Part shown: piece by piece, positions 52,595 to 61,359 of the stretch
Layout: each line of letters opens with the position of its first letter
Numbering within the stretch: position 1 is the stretch's first letter
DNA from: Sinorhizobium sp. B11
GTDB lineage: Bacteria > Pseudomonadota > Alphaproteobacteria > Rhizobiales > Rhizobiaceae
Assembly: GCA_039725955.1 (NCBI GenBank)
Contig: CP091034.1
Coordinates: 1,674,001-1,738,000 of the forward strand
Length of the DNA stretch: 64,000 bases
Direction: 5' to 3'
The notes under the pieces: model-generated
What the model was told of the DNA's origin: nothing
The model's database searches: none
The model's input: the letters and a program-made list of their open reading frames with translations, nothing else
Made by a program: the position numbers and the translations under genes

Positions 52595-53044
52595 ATGCCG
52601 CAATTCGAAACGCATCGCCCCGTCCCGCACACGCCCGACCAGATGTTCGACCTCGTGTCCGATGTCGAACGTTATCCGGAATTTCTCCCGCTTTGCGAAG
52701 CCCTGTCGGTGAAGAACCGCAAGGAACGCGACGGCAAGTTGCTGCTGATCGCCGATATGACCGTCGGTTACAAGGCGATCCGCGAAACCTTTACCACGCA
52801 GGTGCTGCTGAACAGGGCCGAACGCATCATCGATGTCAAATATATCGACGGTCCGTTCCGCTACCTCGACAACCGCTGGCGGTTTGTCGAGGCGGAAGGC
52901 GGCGGCTGCACGGTCGATTTCTTCATCGATTATGAGTTCAAGAGCCGTATTCTTGGCGCGCTTATGGGCTCAATGTTCGACAGGGCTTTCCGCATGTTCA
53001 CGGAAGCCTTCGAAAAGCGGGCAGCGACGATCTACAGCCGGTAG
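52595..53044 (+). CDS. COQ10/RatA-type START-domain protein (ubiquinone-binding family)
   Basis: 149 residues. HTPDQMFDLVSDVERYPEFLPLCEAL and GGGCTVDFFIDYEFKSRILGALMG (split) are family blocks of the polyketide-cyclase/START fold, related to yeast Coq10 and E. coli RatA. Alphaproteobacterial members are thought to bind ubiquinone. The ribosome-toxin label RatA should not be applied by itself. It ends eight bases from the convergent secreted orphan. Confidence 0.87.
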   Translation: MPQFETHRPVPHTPDQMFDLVSDVERYPEFLPLCEALSVKNRKERDGKLLLIADMTVGYKAIRETFTTQVLLNRAERIIDVKYIDGPFRYLDNRWRFVEAEGGGCTVDFFIDYEFKSRILGALMGSMFDRAFRMFTEAFEKRAATIYSR

Positions 53045-53052
53045 AACCTTGG

Positions 53053-53358
53053 TCAGCGATCGATGAAATGGTCGAAGATCTGTGTTGCCGGATAGGCAAA
53101 GGAACCGCGATCGGTGAAGCTGTAGCGATACAGGCAGCCTCTGAGCGCAGCGTTGTAGAGCAGGCTGGTAGTATCCGGCGATCCGCGATAGCCCAACGCT
53201 TCCGGCTGGCAGCGGCTGAGCGCATGGTCGTATTTGCGCAGCAGGACTGGATCGGAATCCACCCGCACACCGCCGTAAACCTGATAGTTGGATGGTGCTT
53301 CAGCCGCAGAAACGCAGGCGAGGCTCAAGACGACACCGATGCATGCGAAATATCTCAT
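53053..53358 (-). CDS. Small secreted protein of unknown function
   Basis: 101 residues with a Sec signal peptide (RYFACIGVVLSLACVSAAEA). The mature part is about 80 residues with two Cys (SRCQPEAL and ALRGCLYRY), compatible with one disulfide. I recognise no domain. Sequence pieces such as RVDSDPVLLRKYDHALSRCQ are not from a known motif. The site GAGGAACC is upstream. It converges on the COQ10-type gene and shares no operon. Confidence 0.7.
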   Translation of the reverse strand: MRYFACIGVVLSLACVSAAEAPSNYQVYGGVRVDSDPVLLRKYDHALSRCQPEALGYRGSPDTTSLLYNAALRGCLYRYSFTDRGSFAYPATQIFDHFIDR

Positions 53359-53436
53359 TTGACTGGTTCCTCAATACGGTTCTTGCCTGGACGCGGCAGA
53401 AACTCACGTTACTGCCTTTTGTTGCGTTACTCAAAA

Positions 53437-53931
53437 TCACACAATCTCGATAAGCATTTGAAGTGCCGTGCGGATCGTCGCCAGCCGGACATCCGTGCGG
53501 CCGATGTCTCCGTACAGCATCTTACGATGGACAAGCTTACCTGAACGTGATTTCGCCGCAAGATGCACCAGCCCGACCGGCTTTTCCGGCGACCCGCCGC
53601 CAGGACCGGCAATACCCGTGACAGCGACCGCCAGGTGGGCGCGGGAGCGGAAGAGGGCGCCATGCACCATTTGCCGGGCCGTCTCCTCCGAAACCGCACC
53701 GAAACGGGCAAGCGTTTCCTCCTGTACGCCGAGCATCTGCATCTTGGCCACGTTCGTATAGGTCACGAAGCCACGGTCAACGACAGCGGACGATCCCGAA
53801 ATTTCCGTGAGCGCGCCGGCAATCAGTCCGCCCGTGCACGATTCCGCTGTCGAGACCATGAGGCCTGCAGCCGTGAAGTCCCGGATGATGTCTTCCGCCA
53901 TCGACGTGATGTCTGCGGGAAACAGGCTCAT
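53437..53931 (-). CDS. pncC: Nicotinamide-nucleotide amidase (CinA C-terminal domain, PncC)
   Basis: 164 residues from the ATG at 53931. MVSTAESCTGGLIAGALTEISGSS (split) has the catalytic Ser; VTGIAGPGGGSPEKPVGLV is the second block. It deamidates nicotinamide mononucleotide. Only the C-terminal half of CinA is present; the N-terminal COG1058 domain is absent, as is normal for many bacteria. It is coupled to ispDF by an ATGA overlap. Confidence 0.93.
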   Translation of the reverse strand: MSLFPADITSMAEDIIRDFTAAGLMVSTAESCTGGLIAGALTEISGSSAVVDRGFVTYTNVAKMQMLGVQEETLARFGAVSEETARQMVHGALFRSRAHLAVAVTGIAGPGGGSPEKPVGLVHLAAKSRSGKLVHRKMLYGDIGRTDVRLATIRTALQMLIEIV

Positions 53932-55148
53932 CGCTTCGTGCTTCCATAGACGACGGTTGCGGTTGCGATTGCCGCGATGCCTTCGCGGCGGCCGACGAAG
54001 CCGATCTTTTCGTTGGTGGTGGCTTTTACCGAGCAGCGCTCGATGTCTATGCCGAGAAATTCCGAGAGATTGGCGCGCATGGCCTCGCGATGTGGTCCGA
54101 CCTTCGGCGCCTCCGCAATCAGCGAGACATCCGCATTGGTAATCGTGCCGCCGTGCGCGCGCACGATCTTTGCAGCATGCTCGATGAAGATACGGGATGC
54201 AGCACCCTTCCATTGCGGATCGGAGGGCGGGAAATGGTCTCCGATATCGCCGGCGCCACAGGTGGCAAGCAGCGCGTCCGTCAGCGCATGCAGCGCCACA
54301 TCGGCATCCGAATGGCCCTTGAGCTTCTGGTCGTGCGGAATGAAGACGCCGCAGAGCGTCACGCCGTCGCCGGGCTCGAGCTGATGCACGTCATAGCCGT
54401 TGCCGGTCCGCACATCGGGAATACGGGCGCCCGAGAGCTTGTCGTCGGCCATGGTGATATCGCTCTTCACTGTCAGCTTCACGTTCGTTGCAGCGCTTTC
54501 GACGATGGTCACGGGAATGCCGAACCACTCGGCAATCGAGGCATCGTCGGTGAAATCCGTCTTGCCGCTTTCCGCTGCCTTTTCATGCGCTTCGAGGATC
54601 GTGGCAAAATCGAAGGATTGCGGCGTCTGGGCCGCATAGAGCTGATCGCGCGGGATGGTCTTGAGCACGGTTCCGTCGCTGCTGGCCTGCTTCAGCGTGT
54701 CGGCAACAGGCACGGCAGGCAGCACGGCTGGCGCGCCGGCCGAAAGCGTATCGGCGATCCGGTCGAGAAGCTGGTGGTCGAAGAAAGGACGCACTGCATC
54801 ATGGATGAGCACATGGCTGATGCCCTTATCCCTAAGGTGCCGAAGACCTGCCAGCACCGACTGCTGTCGGGTCGCGCCACCGTGAACCGTCTCGATCGGC
54901 GTTGCCGAGATGATGTGCCGGGACGCTCTGGCAAAGAGTGCCTCGTCGTCGGGATGGATGACGACGACGATCTGCGTTGCCGGTTCCCATGTCATGAAAT
55001 TTTCAAGCGTGTGGACGATAACCGGCTTGCCGCCGATCATCCGGTATTGTTTGGGGCCTTCCTCCGACGATCCGGCGCGTTCCCCACGGCCTGCCGCAAC
55101 GACGACAATCCCAGCCGATATCGGTTGCTTAGTATGCATTTGCAGCAT
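53928..55148 (-). CDS. ispDF: Bifunctional IspD/IspF enzyme
   Basis: 406 residues. Residues 10-235 are IspD (VVAAGRGERAG, KQYRMIGGKPV, HDAVRPFF), 2-C-methylerythritol 4-phosphate cytidylyltransferase; residues 245-406 are IspF (TGNGYDVHQLE, GHSDADVALHALTDALLATCGAGDIGDHFP, split), MECDP synthase. This fusion is an alphaproteobacterial trait in the MEP isoprenoid pathway. I take the ATG at 55148 because an AGGGA lies five bases before it. Confidence 0.95.
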   Translation of the reverse strand: MLQMHTKQPISAGIVVVAAGRGERAGSSEEGPKQYRMIGGKPVIVHTLENFMTWEPATQIVVVIHPDDEALFARASRHIISATPIETVHGGATRQQSVLAGLRHLRDKGISHVLIHDAVRPFFDHQLLDRIADTLSAGAPAVLPAVPVADTLKQASSDGTVLKTIPRDQLYAAQTPQSFDFATILEAHEKAAESGKTDFTDDASIAEWFGIPVTIVESAATNVKLTVKSDITMADDKLSGARIPDVRTGNGYDVHQLEPGDGVTLCGVFIPHDQKLKGHSDADVALHALTDALLATCGAGDIGDHFPPSDPQWKGAASRIFIEHAAKIVRAHGGTITNADVSLIAEAPKVGPHREAMRANLSEFLGIDIERCSVKATTNEKIGFVGRREGIAAIATATVVYGSTKR

Positions 55149-55289
55149 AAATCCCTGAAATATGCGGAATGGATGTCAGTTGCTCTATCGTCTTGCTTCG
55201 GCCTTTTCCAGCATTTGCCCAAAAAATATCAATTCGGGCTCGACCCTCTTGGCAAGCCGTAGATCTATGGCTAAAAATAATGCAGTTAC

Positions 55290-56309
55290 ATGGTGTGCCT
55301 GAAAGATAATCATTTGATTTCCAAGGACCTCGCAACGCCTTTTCGAATCGGACCGGTGTCCGTGCGGAACCGCGTTGTGCTTGCGCCGATGTCGGGTGTG
55401 ACGGACATGCCGTTCCGAGAGCTCGCCTGGCGTTATGGCGCAGGCCTCGTCGTGACCGAAATGGTGGCGAGCCGGGAGCTGGTGAACGACACTGCCGAAT
55501 CCTGGGCACGCCTTCGGGCCGCCGGTTTCCGTCCGCACATGGTGCAGCTCGCCGGTCGCGAGGCATACTGGATGGCCGAAGCCGCCAAGATCGCGGCCGA
55601 TCATGGCGCCGACATCATCGACATCAATATGGGCTGCCCGGCCAAGAAGGTCATCGGCGGCTATTCCGGTTCGGCGCTGATGCGCGATCCGGATCATGCG
55701 CTTGAGCTTGTCGAGGCGACGGTCAGGGCTGTCGATATCCCGGTGACGCTGAAGATGCGTCTCGGCTGGGACGAGAATTCCATCAATGCGCCGCATATCG
55801 CGAAGCGCGCCGAAGAGGCGGGGGTGAAACTCATCACCATCCATGGCCGCACCCGCATGCAGTTTTACACGGGCAGGGCGGACTGGGATGCAATTCGCCC
55901 CGTACGCGATGTCATTTCCGTGCCCCTGATCGCTAATGGCGATGTCGAAACGGCTGAGGATGCGCAGGAGATCTTGCGTCGCTCGGGCGCCGATGCCGTG
56001 ATGATCGGCCGCGGCAGCCAGGGCAGGCCGTGGCATGCCGGTGTCCTGGCAGGAGCCCGTGAACCCGAGCGCGAGGAGATTGCTGCAATTGCCATCGAGC
56101 ACTATCGCATGATGCTGGAATTCTATGGCGAGGCAGTTGCCGTCAGGCACGCCCGCAAACATCTCGGCTGGTATCTGGAGCGCTTCGCGCCGGACCTTTC
56201 CGGCGAGGGAAAGGCTGCGATCATGACATCGCGCGATCCTGATGATGTGATCGCCCGTTTTGGCGATGCGATGGCGGCTGGTGCGGTAGAGCGGCGGGAG
56301 GCGGCATGA
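55290..56309 (+). CDS. dusB: tRNA dihydrouridine synthase DusB (NifR3)
   Basis: 339 residues. VVLAPMSGVTDMPFRELAWRYGAGLVVTEMV (split) and DINMGCPAKKVIGG with catalytic Cys, then ITIHGRTRMQFYTG and MIGRGSQGRPW are definitive Dus blocks. It reduces uridine in tRNA D-loops with FMN. Known as nifR3 in rhizobia, where it precedes ntrBC. The first ATG at 55290 has no good ribosome site, so the start is uncertain. Its stop overlaps ntrB (ATGA). Confidence 0.94.
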   Translation: MVCLKDNHLISKDLATPFRIGPVSVRNRVVLAPMSGVTDMPFRELAWRYGAGLVVTEMVASRELVNDTAESWARLRAAGFRPHMVQLAGREAYWMAEAAKIAADHGADIIDINMGCPAKKVIGGYSGSALMRDPDHALELVEATVRAVDIPVTLKMRLGWDENSINAPHIAKRAEEAGVKLITIHGRTRMQFYTGRADWDAIRPVRDVISVPLIANGDVETAEDAQEILRRSGADAVMIGRGSQGRPWHAGVLAGAREPEREEIAAIAIEHYRMMLEFYGEAVAVRHARKHLGWYLERFAPDLSGEGKAAIMTSRDPDDVIARFGDAMAAGAVERREAA

Positions 56310-57460
56310 GCACGGACGGCACGACTTCCCCTGAAAATGCGGTCAACACCATGGCGATGGCAGTGCTGAACGCTATCCAGAACCCTGTCGTCATGGTCGA
56401 TGAGGGCGGTTTCATCATCTTTGCCAACTGGGAGGCCGAAGCCTTCTTTGGTGCCAGTGCCGCGCATCTCTCCCGCTACCGCATTTCGACCTTCATTCCC
56501 TTCGGCAGCCCGCTCCTGGCCTTGATCGACCAGGTGCGCGAACGCAAGGCCCCGGTCAACGAGTACCGCGTGGATTTGAGCTCGCCGCGTCTCGGGCAGG
56601 ACAAGCTTGTCGATCTCTACGTTGCGCCCGTCATTGCCGAGCCGGGCTCGGTCGTTGTCGTCTTCCAGGAGCGGTCGATGGCAGACAAGATCGATCGGCA
56701 GCTGACACATCGTGCGGCAGCCCGCTCGGTCACGGGTCTCGCCTCCATGCTTGCGCATGAGATCAAGAATCCGCTCTCCGGAATCCGCGGTGCTGCACAG
56801 CTTCTCGAACAGTCCGTGATCGACGACGACCGCGCGTTGACGCGGCTGATCTGCGACGAGACCGACCGCATCGTTTCGCTGGTCGATCGCATGGAAGTCT
56901 TTTCCGATGAGCGCCCGGTCGACCGCGTGCCGGTCAACATCCATTCCGTGCTTGATCACGTGAAGGCCGTTGCCAAGGCGGGCTTTGCCCGCAATATCCG
57001 CGTGACGGAGAATTACGACCCGTCGCTGCCGGCCGTCTACGCCAATCGCGATCAGCTGGTGCAGGTCTTCCTCAATCTGGTCAAGAACGCTGCCGAAGCC
57101 GTCGGCGATCGTCCGGATGGTGAAATCATCCTGACGACCGCCTATCGCCCGGGCATCCGCCTTTCGGTCGCCGGCACGCGCGAAAAAATCTCGCTGCCGC
57201 TGGAATTCTGCGTCATCGACAATGGTCCTGGCGTGCCGACGGACCTGCTGCCGCATCTTTTCGACCCCTTCATCACCACCAAGACGAATGGCAGCGGCCT
57301 GGGTCTCGCCCTCGTTGCCAAGATCATCGGCGATCATGGCGGCATCATCGAATGCGACAGCCAGAACAACCGCACGATTTTCCGCGTCCTCATGCCGGCC
57401 TCCAAGGATGCCTCGCTTGATGACGCCGCTATTGCAAGCTCGACAGGACCCAATAGATGA
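56306..57460 (+). CDS. ntrB: Nitrogen regulation sensor kinase NtrB
   Basis: 384 residues. An N-terminal PAS domain (LNAIQNPVVMVDEGGFIIFAN), the phosphoacceptor helix LAHEIKNPLSGIRGAAQLL (His at about 155), and ATPase boxes NLVKNAAEA, DNGPGVP and GSGLGLALVAKIIGDHGG (split). No membrane helix, as expected for cytosolic NtrB controlled by PII. It phosphorylates NtrC when nitrogen is low. Overlaps dusB and ntrC by ATGA on both sides. Confidence 0.96.
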   Translation: MSTDGTTSPENAVNTMAMAVLNAIQNPVVMVDEGGFIIFANWEAEAFFGASAAHLSRYRISTFIPFGSPLLALIDQVRERKAPVNEYRVDLSSPRLGQDKLVDLYVAPVIAEPGSVVVVFQERSMADKIDRQLTHRAAARSVTGLASMLAHEIKNPLSGIRGAAQLLEQSVIDDDRALTRLICDETDRIVSLVDRMEVFSDERPVDRVPVNIHSVLDHVKAVAKAGFARNIRVTENYDPSLPAVYANRDQLVQVFLNLVKNAAEAVGDRPDGEIILTTAYRPGIRLSVAGTREKISLPLEFCVIDNGPGVPTDLLPHLFDPFITTKTNGSGLGLALVAKIIGDHGGIIECDSQNNRTIFRVLMPASKDASLDDAAIASSTGPNR

Positions 57461-58908
57461 CAGCCACGATCCTCGTTGCAGATGACGATGCGGCCATCCG
57501 CACGGTGCTCAATCAGGCCTTGAGCCGCGCCGGTTACGATGTGCGCATTACTTCCAATGCCGCGACGCTGTGGCGCTGGGTTTCAGCCGGCGAGGGCGAT
57601 CTCGTCGTCACCGATGTCGTCATGCCCGATGAGAATGCCTTCGACCTTCTGCCCCGCATCAAGAAGGCGCGACCGGAGCTGCCCGTTCTCGTCATGAGCG
57701 CGCAAAATACGTTCATGACGGCGATCAAGGCATCGGAAAAAGGCGCCTATGACTACCTGCCGAAGCCGTTCGACCTGACGGAGCTGATCGGCATCATCGG
57801 CCGGGCGCTCGCCGAGCCGAAGAAGAAGCCGGCCAAGCTCGACGAAGACATGCAGGACGGCATGCCGCTCGTCGGTCGTTCCGCGGCCATGCAGGAAATC
57901 TACCGTGTTCTCGCCCGCCTGATGCAGACGGATCTGACGCTGATGATCACCGGCGAGTCCGGTACCGGCAAGGAGCTCGTGGCGCGCGCGCTGCACGATT
58001 ACGGCAAGCGTCGCAACGGCCCCTTCGTCGCCATCAACATGGCCGCCATCCCGCGCGATCTCATCGAATCCGAGCTCTTCGGCCATGAGAAAGGTGCCTT
58101 CACCGGTGCGCAGACCCGCTCCACCGGTCGTTTCGAACAGGCCGAAGGTGGCACGCTGTTCCTCGATGAAATCGGCGACATGCCGATGGATGCCCAGACG
58201 CGTCTTCTGCGCGTGCTGCAGCAGGGCGAATATACGACCGTCGGCGGCCGCACGCCGATCCGCACCGATGTGCGCATTGTGGCTGCCACCAACAAGGATC
58301 TGAAGCAGGCGATCAATCAGGGTCTGTTCCGCGAAGACCTCTATTATCGCCTCAATGTCGTGCCGCTGCGCCTGCCGCCGCTGCGCGATCGTGCCGAAGA
58401 TATCCCGGATCTCGTCCGTCATTTCGTCCAGCAGGCCGAAAAGGAAGGTCTCGGCTCCAAGCGCTTCGATCAGGAGGCGCTGGAGCTGATGAAGGCCTAT
58501 GCCTGGCCCGGCAACGTGCGCGAACTGGAAAACCTGATCCGCCGCCTGATGGCGCTTTATCCACAGGATGTCATCACCCGCGAAATCATCGACGCCGAGC
58601 TTCGCTCCGATGTCCCCGATAGCCCGATCGACAAGGGCCCGATCCGCAGCGGCACGATGACGATTGCTCAGGCCGTCGAAGAGAATATGCGCACCTATTT
58701 CGCCAGTTTCGGCGAAAACCTGCCGCCGCCGGGCCTTTACGATCGCATATTAACGGAAATGGAATATCCGTTGATACTTGCGGCATTGACGGCCACCCGC
58801 GGCAACCAGATCAAAGCCGCCGATTTGCTGGGCCTGAACCGCAATACGCTGCGCAAAAAGATCCGCGAACTCGGCGTTTCCGTCTACAGAAGCTCCCGTA
58901 CCGCCTGA
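57457..58908 (+). CDS. ntrC: Nitrogen regulation response regulator NtrC
   Basis: 483 residues. Receiver domain (LVADDDAAIRTVL, phospho-Asp in VVTDVVMPDE, KPFD), a sigma-54 AAA+ domain with GESGTGKE, GAFTGA (in GHEKGAFTGAQT) and the Walker B LFLDEIGDM, and a Fis-type helix-turn-helix (IKAADLLGLNRNTLRKKIRELGV, split). It activates nitrogen-scavenging genes with RpoN. Complete, normal length. Confidence 0.97.
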   Translation: MTATILVADDDAAIRTVLNQALSRAGYDVRITSNAATLWRWVSAGEGDLVVTDVVMPDENAFDLLPRIKKARPELPVLVMSAQNTFMTAIKASEKGAYDYLPKPFDLTELIGIIGRALAEPKKKPAKLDEDMQDGMPLVGRSAAMQEIYRVLARLMQTDLTLMITGESGTGKELVARALHDYGKRRNGPFVAINMAAIPRDLIESELFGHEKGAFTGAQTRSTGRFEQAEGGTLFLDEIGDMPMDAQTRLLRVLQQGEYTTVGGRTPIRTDVRIVAATNKDLKQAINQGLFREDLYYRLNVVPLRLPPLRDRAEDIPDLVRHFVQQAEKEGLGSKRFDQEALELMKAYAWPGNVRELENLIRRLMALYPQDVITREIIDAELRSDVPDSPIDKGPIRSGTMTIAQAVEENMRTYFASFGENLPPPGLYDRILTEMEYPLILAALTATRGNQIKAADLLGLNRNTLRKKIRELGVSVYRSSRTA

Positions 58909-58921
58909 CCTTCGACCTTGA

Positions 58922-58963
58922 CATTGTGGCAAAGTGCGTTGCATTTTCGCCACAATGCGTTGC
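58922..58963 (+). promoter_or_regulatory. Dyad and direct-repeat element in front of ntrY
   Basis: CATTGTGGC-AAAGTGC at 58922-58937 pairs, with one G-T and one bulged C, with 58941-58957 (GCATTTT-C-GCCACAATG), loop GTT. The octamer TGCGTTGC occurs at 58935-58942 and again at 58956-58963, 21 bases apart, two helical turns. CAA-N6-TTG and CAA-N4-TTG are embedded. See findings. Confidence 0.55.
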
Positions 58964-59091
58964 TTAAAGGTCACGCATCGGGTTTGGACATTCGCCCACG
59001 ATCGAGTCGTTTGGACGCCGGTTTTTTGAAACCGGCGTTGGTTTGGCTTTCTCGTTGGGCGCGGCGGCGCTGCCGACCGAAGAGAGGCTGG

Positions 59092-61359
59092 ATGGACGAA
59101 GAAGGGGTATCGCCGGAAACGGTGAACGAGGCGGTGACAACGGTGACCGACCGCCGCGCCCTGTTTGCCGTACCCGGCCTTGTGCTTGCCGGCGGCGCGC
59201 TGGTCTGCGCGACCGTCACGCTCTTCGTGCTGCTCGGCGTGACGCCGATTGCGCCGACCTCGCACGTCGTTATCGGCTCTGTCGTCATCAATTCGTTTTT
59301 TGTCCTCGGCCTGATCGCATTGATCGGTCGTGAAGTCGCGCGGCTTTTCAAGGCCCGTACACGCGGCCGTGCGGCTGCCCGCCTGCATATCCGTATCGTC
59401 GTGCTTTTCTCGATCGTCGCGATCACGCCGGCGATCCTGGTGGCGATCTTTGCCAGTATCACGCTGAATGCCGGCCTTGACCGGTGGTTTGCGCTCAGAA
59501 CCCAGGCGATCGTCAGCTCGTCTCGCAACATCGGCCAGGCCTATATGCTGGAAAATGCCAGCTATCTGCAGGGTCAGACGGTTTCGATGGCAAATGATCT
59601 CGAGCGTAACCGCGCGCTCTACAGCCTCGACAAGACCGGCTTCGCCGACCTGATGACGCGCCAGGCAAGGGGCCGCGGCCTGCTCGGCGCCTTCCTCGTC
59701 GAGCGCGATGGCTCGGTCAATGTCCAGGCCGACATCACGACCGAAAAACCGCTGCCCGCGATACCGCAGGATGCGTTGGAAAAGGCGGCCGCCGGCCAGC
59801 CGACGCTGATCCCGCCGGGCGTGACCAATCTTGTCGGCGCCATAATCAGGCTCGAATCGATCCCCGGAACCTTCCTCTATACGGTGCGTGCCGTGGACCC
59901 CAAGGTCATGAATGCCATGCGCATGATGGAGGAGAACGCCACCGAATACCGTTCGATGGAAGCCGGCCGGGTCTCGCTGCAGATCGCCTTTGCGGTTCTC
60001 TACATCGGCTTCGCTCTGATCGTGCTGCTTGCTGCGATCTGGACCGCGATTGCAGTCGCCGACCGTATCGTGCGGCCGATCCGCCTGCTGATTACCGCTG
60101 CCGATAGCGTCGCATCGGGTAACATGGATATTGTCGTGCCTGTTCACGCCGTCGATGGCGACGTCGCCAGCCTGTCGCGCACCTTCAACAAGATGATCTC
60201 GGAAATCCGCACGCAGCGGGACGAAATCCTCGAGGCGAAGGATGAAGTGGACGATCGCCGCCGCTTCATCGAGGCCGTTCTGTCGGGTGTGACGGCTGCT
60301 GTGATCGGTGTCGAGCAGGACCGGCGCATCACCATCGTCAACAGTTCTGCCGAAACGCTGATGGCGCTGCAGGCCGACGAGTTGCTTGGCAAGCAGCTGT
60401 CGGAGGTCGCGCCGGAAGTGGATCAGGTGCTGACGGAAGCCGCCGCACGCTATCGCGGCGATTTCCGCAAGCAGATCGCGCTGGTGCGCGGCGGCACGGT
60501 GCGTACGCTCAGCGTCCAGGTGACGCGCGAGGAAGTGCGTGATCTGAGTGAATCCTACGTCATCACCCTCGACGACATCACCGACCTCGTCATCGCCCAG
60601 CGCTCCACCGCATGGGGTGATGTCGCCCGCCGCATTGCTCACGAGATCAAGAACCCGCTGACGCCGATCCAGCTATCGGCCGAGCGTATCCAGCGTCGTT
60701 ACGGCAAGCAGATCGACGAAAATGATCGCGCAGTCTTCGACCAGTGCACGGATACGATCATCCGCCAGGTCGGCGATATCGGCCGCATGGTCGACGAGTT
60801 CTCGGCCTTTGCCCGCATGCCGAAGCCGACCAAGGAGCCGAGCGATCTGCGCTCCATCCTCCACGACGCGATTTTCCTGCGTGAGATGGGCAACAACCAT
60901 ATCGCCTTCCTGCAGGAACTTGGCGAGGAGCGGCTCGAAGGCATGTTCGATAGCCGCATGCTGGGGCAGGCTTTCGGCAATCTGATCAAGAACGCGGTGG
61001 AAGCGATCGAAGCCGTGCCGAGCGAGGAGCGCGAGGAGCGCAAGATCCTGGTGCGCACGTCGCTCGACGAAGCGCGCGACCGCTTCACGGTCGATATCAT
61101 CGACAACGGACGTGGCCTGCCGGTCGAAAACCGCCATAGCATTCTGGAGCCCTACATGACGATGCGCGAAAAGGGCACCGGTCTCGGCCTGGCCATCGTC
61201 AAGAAGATCATCGAAGAACATGGCGGGCAGCTCGAACTGCATGATGCGCCCGCAGATTTTGACCAGGGAAGAGGAGCCATGATCCGCGTGCATCTGCCAC
61301 GCCGCGATGTGGCCACAGCCCCGGCAGCCAGTGACAAGGAAAGCGTTTATGGCCTCTGA
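59092..61359 (+). CDS. ntrY: Sensor histidine kinase NtrY
   Basis: 755 residues. At least four membrane helices: two near the N-terminus (about 25-75), one near 95 and one near 305 (AFAVLYIGFALIVLLAAIWTAI, split); a periplasmic loop between the last two; HAMP (DRIVRPIRLLITAADSVASG), PAS, then IAHEIKNPLTPIQLSAERIQ with phospho-His, and the ATPase boxes NLIKNAVEAIEA, DNGRGLP and GTGLGLAIVKKI. The ATG at 59092 has AGAGAGG in front; starts nearer to 58918 would add a basic tail that overlaps the dyad. It pairs with NtrX. Confidence 0.93.
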   Translation: MDEEGVSPETVNEAVTTVTDRRALFAVPGLVLAGGALVCATVTLFVLLGVTPIAPTSHVVIGSVVINSFFVLGLIALIGREVARLFKARTRGRAAARLHIRIVVLFSIVAITPAILVAIFASITLNAGLDRWFALRTQAIVSSSRNIGQAYMLENASYLQGQTVSMANDLERNRALYSLDKTGFADLMTRQARGRGLLGAFLVERDGSVNVQADITTEKPLPAIPQDALEKAAAGQPTLIPPGVTNLVGAIIRLESIPGTFLYTVRAVDPKVMNAMRMMEENATEYRSMEAGRVSLQIAFAVLYIGFALIVLLAAIWTAIAVADRIVRPIRLLITAADSVASGNMDIVVPVHAVDGDVASLSRTFNKMISEIRTQRDEILEAKDEVDDRRRFIEAVLSGVTAAVIGVEQDRRITIVNSSAETLMALQADELLGKQLSEVAPEVDQVLTEAAARYRGDFRKQIALVRGGTVRTLSVQVTREEVRDLSESYVITLDDITDLVIAQRSTAWGDVARRIAHEIKNPLTPIQLSAERIQRRYGKQIDENDRAVFDQCTDTIIRQVGDIGRMVDEFSAFARMPKPTKEPSDLRSILHDAIFLREMGNNHIAFLQELGEERLEGMFDSRMLGQAFGNLIKNAVEAIEAVPSEEREERKILVRTSLDEARDRFTVDIIDNGRGLPVENRHSILEPYMTMREKGTGLGLAIVKKIIEEHGGQLELHDAPADFDQGRGAMIRVHLPRRDVATAPAASDKESVYGL

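Noticed and set aside
58750..60642. 630-codon open frame antisense to ntrC/ntrY
   Set aside because: The overlapped genes have complete catalytic motifs; the antisense product is a His/Asp/Arg-rich low-complexity string with no match to any fold I know.
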